Source of the DNA: JBFMHP01 sp040752855 | GTDB lineage: Bacteria > Pseudomonadota > Gammaproteobacteria > RBG-16-57-12 | Direction: 5' to 3' | Assembly (NCBI GenBank): GCA_040752855.1 | Contig: JBFMHP010000026.1 | Location: forward strand, 1 to 64,000 | Length of the DNA: 64,000 nucleotides | Translations under genes and position numbers: made by a program | Notes under the pieces: model-generated | What the model was told of the DNA's origin: nothing | The model's input: only the letters and a program-made list of their open reading frames with translations | Databases searched by the model: none | Part shown: positions 56,808 through 64,000 of the stretch, in pieces | Layout of the letters: each line of letters opens with the position of its first letter | How positions within the stretch are numbered: the stretch's first letter is position 1

Positions 56808-57514
56808 CAGGGCGCGCCTCCGTTGATCTCTTCGCGCAACACCTTGCCGTCCAGAAAATGCACCACGCGTTGCGCATAGGCGGCGATATCCTGTTCGTGC
56901 GTCACCATCACGATAGTGATGCCGCGCTCGCGATTGAGCCGGGTGAGCAGTTCCATGATCTCGTGGCCGCGTGCACTATCGAGATTGCCGGTCGGTTCAT
57001 CGGCGAGCAGCACCGCCGGTTCGGTCACTAGCGCCCGGGCGATGGCGACACGCTGCTGCTGGCCGCCGGAGAGTTCCGCCGGCGTGTGGCCCTCGCGCCC
57101 TTCGAGACCCACGGCGGCGAGCGCGGCACGGGCACGGGCGTGACGTTCGCTGCGCGCAATGCTGCGATAGACCAGCGGCAGCTCCACATTCTCCAGCGCC
57201 GCCGTGCGCGCCAGCAGGTTGAAGCCTTGGAAGACGAAACCGATGTAGTGCCGGCGCAGCAGCGCGCGCTGATTGCGCGAGAGCTGCTCCACCGGCGCCC
57301 CTTGAAACAGGTATTGGCCCGAGGTGGGGACATCGAGGCAGCCGAGGATATTCATGCAGGTGGATTTGCCCGAGCCGCTCGGCCCCATCATGGCGATGAA
57401 CTCGCCCTGCTGAATATGCAAATCAACCTCGCGCAGCGCCTGCACGGCCGCCGCGCCGCGGCCATATGACTTGCTCAGGCCGCGCAAGGAAATGAGCGCC
57501 TCAGTCGCGTTCAT
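56807..57514 (-). CDS. ABC transporter ATP-binding protein (MacB/LolD type)
   Basis: 235 residues with Walker A GPSGSGKST, signature ELSGGQQQRVAIARAL and Walker B VLLADEPTGNLD. It supplies energy to the MacB-like permease. Overlaps the adaptor gene by four bases. Confidence 0.95.
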   Translation of the reverse strand: MNATEALISLRGLSKSYGRGAAAVQALREVDLHIQQGEFIAMMGPSGSGKSTCMNILGCLDVPTSGQYLFQGAPVEQLSRNQRALLRRHYIGFVFQGFNLLARTAALENVELPLVYRSIARSERHARARAALAAVGLEGREGHTPAELSGGQQQRVAIARALVTEPAVLLADEPTGNLDSARGHEIMELLTRLNRERGITIVMVTHEQDIAAYAQRVVHFLDGKVLREEINGGAP

Positions 57515-58761
57515 CGCGCCGCTCCGCCCGCGACATCCACCAGCAATTGCACGCCCGCCTGCAGCTCGCCTTCGACCAGCTGCGTCATGCGTCCATCACT
57601 GGCGCCGGTGCGCACGGTGATCGCCACGGGCTGCTCGTCTTTCAGCAGCCACACCTTCTTCTGCTGGTTGCCGCCATCGACTTTCGCCCGCGGTTCGCGT
57701 GTTCCCCAGCGCGGGAAGAGCTGTTCCATGATGCCACGCTGTTCTTTCGCCTGGGTGAGCGGCGGTGTGAAGCGCAGCGCCGCATTGGGCAGCAGCAGCG
57801 CATCACGGATCTCATCGACGACGATGCGCGCGGTAGCCGTCATGCCGGGGCGCAGCGACAGGTCCTGATTGTCGACCGCGAGAATCGTCTCATAACTGAC
57901 CACGCCTGCTGCGTTCTGCGGTGCGAGTCGCACCTGATTGATGCTGGCCGGAAAACTGCGCTCGCCGTAGGCGTCGACCGTGAAGGTGGCCTTTTGCCCG
58001 GCGCGCACTTGGCCGATGTCGGCCTCATCGACCGCCACGCGCAGCTCCATCTGGCCCAGACTCTCGGCGAGCGTGAACAGCACCGGGGCTTGGAGTGAGG
58101 CGGCCACGGTCTGCCCCGGCTCGATCGCGCGTTTGAGCACGATGCCATCGATCGGCGAACGGATGACTGCTTTGGACAAACGCGACTGTTCGGCATTGAG
58201 CGTCGCCTTGGTCTGCGAGACCTGCGCCCGAGCACTCGCCGCATCGGCCAGCGCGCGATCGCGCGCGGCGTTCAGCGTGTCCATGTCTTGCGGCGCGCAC
58301 AGACCCTGCTGCGCCAGCGTCTCGCAGCGCTTGAGTTTCAATTCACTTTCCTTGACCGTCGCCTCGGCCTGCAACACCCGGGCGCGCGCCACCTCCAACG
58401 CCGCCTGCGACTGCACCACCCGCGCGCGCTGCTCATCGGTGTTGATACGCGCCAGCACCTGGCCGCGCTTGACGCGATCGTTGAAATCCACCGCCACCGA
58501 CTCGATCGTCCCCGAGATCTCGCTGCCGACATCGACCTGATTGACCGGCGCGAGCGTGCCGGTGGCGGTCACTGTGATGGTGAGATCCCCGCGCTCGACC
58601 GGCGCCGTGACGAATGTCGGCGCGCCTTTCCCCTCATCGCGCATGAACAGATAAGCCGCCGCCCCCAACGCCAGCAGCACCGCTGCAATGATGATGATTC
58701 GCGTACGGCTTGGCGTTGATTGGGCTAAGAGGGTGTGGATATCCGGTGATTCATTGGTCAT
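57511..58761 (-). CDS. MacA-like periplasmic adaptor protein
   Basis: 416 residues with an N-terminal membrane anchor (RIIIIAAVLLALGAAAYLF), a biotinyl-lipoyl-like part, a coiled-coil hairpin (about 100-200) and beta-barrel domains of the HlyD/RND-adaptor family. It links the MacB-like ABC to an outer-membrane channel, not encoded here. It follows the C39-like protease gene by 66 bases. Confidence 0.92.
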   Translation of the reverse strand: MTNESPDIHTLLAQSTPSRTRIIIIAAVLLALGAAAYLFMRDEGKGAPTFVTAPVERGDLTITVTATGTLAPVNQVDVGSEISGTIESVAVDFNDRVKRGQVLARINTDEQRARVVQSQAALEVARARVLQAEATVKESELKLKRCETLAQQGLCAPQDMDTLNAARDRALADAASARAQVSQTKATLNAEQSRLSKAVIRSPIDGIVLKRAIEPGQTVAASLQAPVLFTLAESLGQMELRVAVDEADIGQVRAGQKATFTVDAYGERSFPASINQVRLAPQNAAGVVSYETILAVDNQDLSLRPGMTATARIVVDEIRDALLLPNAALRFTPPLTQAKEQRGIMEQLFPRWGTREPRAKVDGGNQQKKVWLLKDEQPVAITVRTGASDGRMTQLVEGELQAGVQLLVDVAGGAAR

Positions 58762-58827
58762 AACAGCCAGTCATCAGAGTTCTGTGATTATAGACGTTCC
58801 CGCACGCGGCAACGTTGCGCCGATTCG

Positions 58828-59874
58828 CTACGGGGCCGTCAGCCGCGCCGACGCAACCCCGCCGATCCGATCGCGGTAGAAATACGCCGGGTAATACACC
58901 TGTCCGCCGGTCCAGAACGCCTCCGGCACATGGCCGTTGATGTACCCGGAGGCGGTGAGGCGGATTTCGCTGGCATTCCGCGGCTCGGTCACCAGCGCGC
59001 GCCAGCGCACCGCAGCGGACCGGCCCGCGCCCAGATCACCCAGGGTGACGGTGGCGGCCGGCGAGATCAGCGACACCCCGGCAGGCAATTGGAGGGTGGC
59101 AGTGACCGAGTCCGCCGGATAGCTCGCGCAATCGAAGGGCTCGGGACACGGATAGCTTAGATGCGCATCGATGGTCAGATTCCGGCCGCCCACGCCGGAC
59201 TTGAGCACGGTGAGCTTCACGCTCCAGGGAACGATGATGGTCGCGTAATAGGGATAGGGGCTGCCATATTCGGGATAGGTCCAGGCGGTAATCAGATCCG
59301 CGTACTTCCAGGTGACCGTGCCGTCCGGGTTGACGACGCGGTTGAGGTCGCGCCCCCAGGGGTCGATGAAGTAGGCCTCGCCGCGCTCATCGTCATAGCC
59401 CACCATGACCCGGTAGTGCCCGCCGCTGGTCGGGTCGGTGGAATAGCGCATCAGCAGAATCGGCGGGATACCCTGCGCCACCAGCGCCTTGAGCCCATCG
59501 AGCCAGGGCGTGGGCTGGGCGTGCCCGAACGCTGCATAACCGAGGGCGCGGTTGGCATAGCCCGCCACCGGGACCTCATGCGGATAGAACCGGCCTTGCG
59601 CCGCGCTCTGACTGCTGAAGTGCCCCGCGCGCACCGTGTCGTATACATACGTGCCGATTGAGGAGGTGCGCGCCACATTGGCGATCTCCCGCTGCGAGAT
59701 ATCGGCGCCCCAATAGGCGAAGACCGATTCCAGCGCGGCCGGACCGCAGTTAAGCCCGGTAATCTCGTCGAACTGCGGCACCGTAAGCAAAAAGCGTTTT
59801 GGCAACGCGCCCGGCTGGGCCGCGAAACCGGCCGAAACAAACGACAGCAGCACCAAAACCAGAAAACCACGCAT
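58828..59874 (-). CDS. Secreted C39-like cysteine protease
   Basis: 348 residues with a signal peptide (ending GFAAQ). The papain-like triad can be seen: Cys in LNCGPAALESVF, His in GGHYRVMVGYD and Asp in YFIDPWGRD. A C-terminal beta-rich domain follows (about 230-348). Most C39 domains are fused to ABC exporters to cut leader peptides; here it is separate and exported, upstream of MacAB-like genes. The substrate is unknown. The ATG at 59874 is preferred because it gives the signal peptide at the N-terminus. Confidence 0.8.
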   Translation of the reverse strand: MRGFLVLVLLSFVSAGFAAQPGALPKRFLLTVPQFDEITGLNCGPAALESVFAYWGADISQREIANVARTSSIGTYVYDTVRAGHFSSQSAAQGRFYPHEVPVAGYANRALGYAAFGHAQPTPWLDGLKALVAQGIPPILLMRYSTDPTSGGHYRVMVGYDDERGEAYFIDPWGRDLNRVVNPDGTVTWKYADLITAWTYPEYGSPYPYYATIIVPWSVKLTVLKSGVGGRNLTIDAHLSYPCPEPFDCASYPADSVTATLQLPAGVSLISPAATVTLGDLGAGRSAAVRWRALVTEPRNASEIRLTASGYINGHVPEAFWTGGQVYYPAYFYRDRIGGVASARLTAP

Positions 59875-60143
59875 GATAGATGTCTCCGCCAAAAAAACCG
59901 ATGTTACTTTACCTGTGCGAATTTCACATCTTCTTGCGCAGAGTAACGCGCCAGGGCCTGGCCATGCTTGATGCAATCGTTGATGCTCAAGCGGATGAAC
60001 GTCAGAGAAAGGGATTGTCGTTGCTTGAATGTCGATAAGATCTCAACGGAGGTCAGTCACAGAGACATTCCATGTTGAAACAGGCGCTGCGTTGATCCCC
60101 CGGCAGGGTCCCGGGGGATGTTGTTGAATGGATGGTCGGCCGA

Positions 60144-60431
60144 TCAAATGCACTTTCCCTTTTCCGATCCATCGGCCTTCACTTCCGTGCCATCGTCCTT
60201 GACGCACGAATTCTTGCACACGCCTGATCTTACACATGCCTTGCCGGCGGGAAGACTCTTCTTTTCGATGCAGGTTCCTTCGACAAAATAACAAATCTGA
60301 TTCGCGGCGCATGCGGATTTTCCCTCTTTCTCGGTGTCCTTGCTGCACGCCGTCGCGGCCGCAGCATTTGCCGCAAACGCCATTGCACCAATCAGCGCCA
60401 ACGCACTCACAGTTTTACTGAACATGAGCAT
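60144..60431 (-). CDS. Small Cys-rich secreted protein
   Basis: 95 residues with a signal peptide (SALALIGAMAFAANAAAA), then a mature part with eight Cys in an even pattern, probably four disulfides, and a basic/acidic tail. The ATG at 60431 follows GAGGAG; a second ATG six bases later is possible. It could be a substrate of the C39/MacAB set to the left, but no leader cleavage motif is seen. A possible FNR/ANR site lies at 60533-60546. Confidence 0.7.
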   Translation of the reverse strand: MLMFSKTVSALALIGAMAFAANAAAATACSKDTEKEGKSACAANQICYFVEGTCIEKKSLPAGKACVRSGVCKNSCVKDDGTEVKADGSEKGKCI

Positions 60432-60640
60432 ATCTCCTCTTCGGTTTGTGGACAGAACCTTTGCACTCACCGAATCAGAGTAGACGCGAAATTTTTAATT
60501 GCCATGTTGCGCGGAGGTTTTTTTGATGTGCGTCAAAAAAAAAGCGTTGCGCGTTAGATCAAGTCAAAAAAGCACCGTTCTTAGAACTGGATGTTCCATT
60601 GGCGCCCATGGCGAGAGCGAACACGGGGTCGGAGATGCGC
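60432..60640. promoter_or_regulatory. Leader of the Cys-rich gene with FNR/ANR-like site
   Basis: TTGAT-GTGC-GTCAA (60533-60546) matches the FNR/ANR consensus with one mismatch and lies about 100 bases before the start. If it acts at -41.5, transcription would begin near 60498, where an A/T-rich stretch (TTAAAAATT on the minus strand) stands as -10. Confidence 0.4.
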
Positions 60641-60683
60641 AAAAAATTAAACCGGCGCGGATCAGCTTCATCCGCGCCGGTTT
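60641..60683 (-). terminator. Rho-independent terminator of groESL
   Basis: A perfect 14-bp stem (60649-60662 and 60670-60683) with the T-rich tract TTTAATTTTTTG on the minus strand, located about 55 bases after groEL. Confidence 0.92.
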
Positions 60684-60737
60684 AAGCAGCGCCCGGTCAG
60701 GCGCTTACTCAGCACCTGATCATCTGCGCGTGGCGCC

Positions 60738-62369
<1,632 letters not shown>

Positions 62370-62418
62370 GAGTGTCTTCCTCTTAAATAGCCTTTGAATT
62401 CTCTAGAAAACGAACGGA

Positions 62419-62709
62419 TCAGCCTTCAACAACCGCCAGGATGTCGTCTTCCTTCATTACCAGCAGGGTGTCATCTTTGACCTTGACCTCGGAGCCCGAG
62501 TACTTGCCGAAGATAACCTTGTCACCAACCTTCACCGAAAGCTTGCGGACTTCTCCGTTGTCCAGCGCCTTGCCGGTGCCCACGGCAATGACTTCGCCCT
62601 GGGAGGGCTTTTCGGCCGCGCTACCAGGCAGCACGATGCCGCCGGCGGTGGTCTTTTCTTCCTCGAGACGGCGAATGACTACACGGTCATGCAAGGGACG
62701 GATCTTCAT
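62419..62709 (-). CDS. groS: Co-chaperonin GroES
   Basis: 96 residues beginning MKIRPLHDRVVIRRLEEE, with the mobile loop EEKTTAGGIVLPGSAAEKP. It caps the GroEL cavity. The CIRCE operator 90 bases upstream indicates control by HrcA. Confidence 0.98.
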   Translation of the reverse strand: MKIRPLHDRVVIRRLEEEKTTAGGIVLPGSAAEKPSQGEVIAVGTGKALDNGEVRKLSVKVGDKVIFGKYSGSEVKVKDDTLLVMKEDDILAVVEG

Positions 62710-62798
62710 TGTGATTTATCTCCTATAGCTAAAGTTACCTGACTCAGACAGCACGATGGCGCGGCCGGAACCGCGCCATCTTAATAAAACCGGAGGGA

Positions 62799-62825
62799 TT
62801 AGCACTCCCTCGTAGTGAGTGCTAA
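62799..62825. promoter_or_regulatory. CIRCE operator of groESL
   Basis: A perfect inverted repeat, TTAGCACTC-N9-GAGTGCTAA, exactly the HrcA-binding consensus. It overlaps the transcription start region of the groES promoter. HrcA is expected to be encoded elsewhere in the genome. Confidence 0.95.
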
Positions 62826-62852
62826 TAATAGAGCCCTGATTTTCAAATTCAA
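62825..62852 (-). promoter_or_regulatory. Sigma-70 promoter of groESL
   Basis: On the minus strand TTGAAT (-35), a 16-base spacer and TATTAT (-10). The -10 touches the CIRCE operator, so HrcA would block RNA polymerase. No clear sigma-32 promoter was seen in addition. Confidence 0.7.
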
Positions 62853-62873
62853 GGGCAAGGAAGAAAATTTTGC

Positions 62874-63323
62874 TCAATCCCGGCGCTCGAACTCGCCTTC
62901 GATGACCCGCTGCCCCGGCGGACCCTCCGGCGGCGCGCCGCCGTCCCCGCCCCCTGGCCGCGCCGGCCGGCCGCGGCGCAGGAAGCGGATCACCATCCAA
63001 CGGCGCAGCCAGGGGATCAGGAGCAGCAGCGCACAGAGATCGCTCAGAAACCCCGGGACCAACAGCAGCACCGCGGCGATCATCACCACCACCCCTTCCA
63101 ACAGTTGGAGGGCGGGAACCTCGCCGCGCGCCATCGCCGCCTGCGCCCGCCGGAAGATGGCAAAACCCTGCGTGCGCAGCAGCCAGACCCCGGCGATCGC
63201 GCTCATGAGTATCAGCAGCAGGACAGGCAACGCCCCGATCAGCGCCCCCACCTTGACGATGAGGTAGAGTTCGAGAAACAGCAGCAACAGCGGGAGAATT
63301 ATCAGGACTCGGAATGGCGACAT
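62874..63323 (-). CDS. fxsA: FxsA family membrane protein
   Basis: 149 residues with several hydrophobic segments in the FxsA pattern (LELYLIVKVGALIGALPVLL) and a basic, Gly/Pro-rich C-terminal tail. In E. coli overproduction relieves exclusion by phage T7; the normal role is unknown. Usual neighbour of groESL. Confidence 0.9.
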   Translation of the reverse strand: MSPFRVLIILPLLLLFLELYLIVKVGALIGALPVLLLILMSAIAGVWLLRTQGFAIFRRAQAAMARGEVPALQLLEGVVVMIAAVLLLVPGFLSDLCALLLLIPWLRRWMVIRFLRRGRPARPGGGDGGAPPEGPPGQRVIEGEFERRD

Positions 63324-63380
63324 GGGTTTTAAGCGAATGTTAAACTTTGCTGATCAAACTTCCCTACTTGGAGGCGCGCA

Positions 63381-63704
63381 GTGACCGATAAGTATATGGT
63401 AGTCTTCAACACCTGCCCGGACCGCACGACGGCCGATGCCTTGGCGCAGGCACTGGTGGAGCTCAATCTCGCCGCCTGCGTCAGCATCCTGCCGGGAGCC
63501 CGCTCAGTGTACCGGTGGCAGGGCAAGATTGAAACCGCCGAGGAACAATTGCTGATGATCAAGACCCGGACTGATCGCTACGCCGAAGTGGAGCGTGAGT
63601 TGAAGGCACGCCATCCCTACCAAGTGCCGGAGATCATCGCCCTGCCGGTCACCCAGGGGCTGGCGCCGTATCTGAGCTGGATCGACGACAACGTAGGAAA
63701 ATAA
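63381..63704 (+). CDS. cutA: Divalent-cation tolerance protein CutA
   Basis: 107 residues of the trimeric CutA1 fold (FNTCPDRTTADALAQALVEL, KIETAEEQLLMIKT, YQVPEIIALPV). It binds copper; its cellular role remains unsettled. It is seven bases before dsbD, as in E. coli. Confidence 0.96.
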   Translation: MTDKYMVVFNTCPDRTTADALAQALVELNLAACVSILPGARSVYRWQGKIETAEEQLLMIKTRTDRYAEVERELKARHPYQVPEIIALPVTQGLAPYLSWIDDNVGK

Positions 63705-63710
63705 CGCAGT

Positions 63711-64000
63711 ATGAGAAGAATCTTTGCCATCGCCGCCACCCTCTTGTTGAGCCTGGCCCTGGCCCAGCCGGCGGCCGCCAGTTTTGGGGATACCCTGAAG
63801 GGTTTGGGCCAGAACCTCGGTCTCGGCACCGCCGAGCCTGAATTCCTGGAGCCTGACCAAGTCTTTCAATACAGCGCCGAGGTCGTCGACGCCCACACCC
63901 TGCGCGCCCACTTCGAGATCAAGGAGGGCTACTACCTCTACCGCGACAAATTCCAGTTCACCATCAAGGACGCCGCCGGCGTCACCATCCTCACGACCGA
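63711..64000 (+). CDS. dsbD: Thiol:disulfide interchange protein DsbD, N-terminal part (cut by window end)
   Basis: The first 96 residues are seen: a signal peptide (ending QPAAA) and the start of the N-terminal immunoglobulin-like domain (LEPDQVFQYSAEV, LRAHFEIKEGYYLYRDKFQF). DsbD carries electrons from thioredoxin across the inner membrane for disulfide repair and cytochrome c maturation. The gene continues past the window. Gene order groESL-fxsA-cutA-dsbD is conserved. Confidence 0.92.
   Translation, partial: MRRIFAIAATLLLSLALAQPAAASFGDTLKGLGQNLGLGTAEPEFLEPDQVFQYSAEVVDAHTLRAHFEIKEGYYLYRDKFQFTIKDAAGVTILTT

Overview
The window is about 60% GC and reads as the chromosome of a free-living gammaproteobacterium, probably from a chemolithotrophic or metal/sulfur-oxidising lineage near Chromatiales. 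The placement rests on gene order: rpsU-yqeY-dnaG-rpoD-tRNA-Ile2, kdsD-kdsC-lptCAB-rpoN-hpf-ptsN, thrB/DUF2782/polA/engB/cytochrome c4/dsbA/dgcP as in Pseudomonas, and groESL-fxsA-cutA-dsbD. Six separate c-type cytochrome genes point to a respiratory, electron-transport-rich life style. No IS element, CRISPR array or rRNA was seen.

Layout. 0.2-1.6 kb: a low-complexity multihaem cytochrome containing a duplicated module, then about 1 kb without a recognisable gene. 2.6-7 kb: glyQ-glyS-gmhB-plsC (minus). 7-9.2 kb: a MurG-like glycosyltransferase, an HU protein with a Lys/Ala tail and a DUF3135 protein. 9.5-17.6 kb: an OprP-like porin, a phosphate-binding-protein/trihaem cytochrome fusion, a BarA-like hybrid kinase and a REC-PAS-GGDEF-EAL protein. 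17.6-22.3 kb: the macromolecular synthesis operon. 22.3-33.9 kb: tsaD, then a long minus-strand block for LPS transport, Kdo synthesis, sigma-54, regulatory PTS (HPr, EIIA-Man, HprK, PtsN, RapZ) and ubiquinone synthesis. 34-47.8 kb: cytochromes, thrB, polA, engB, dsbA, an AlsS-type acetolactate synthase, a DgcP-like cyclase and a rhodanese. 48-55.5 kb: accessory genes (an orphan gene with an ankyrin partner, a DUF349 giant, a DUF3472 secreted protein inside a duplication scar, Fic). 55.6-60.4 kb: a MacAB-like exporter with a secreted C39-like protease and a Cys-rich secreted peptide. 60.7-64 kb: groESL under a perfect CIRCE operator, fxsA, cutA and the start of dsbD.

The most interesting non-coding signal lies between polA and engB (39.27-39.69 kb). 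This is where Spot 42 sits in E. coli and ErsA in Pseudomonas. Three compact hairpin-plus-terminator units occur in tandem. Most of their loops are runs of C that could pair with Shine-Dalgarno sequences, and two units are preceded by sigma-E/AlgU-like promoters (GAACTT, 16 bp, TCTNN). I interpret this as a family of sibling envelope-stress small RNAs. Other candidates for novelty are the substrate-binding-protein/trihaem fusion with its porin and signalling genes, the repeat-built cytochrome, the 129-bp direct repeat that records a fic/DUF349 duplication with inserted cargo, the orphan/ankyrin gene pair, and the C39/MacAB/Cys-rich peptide cassette.
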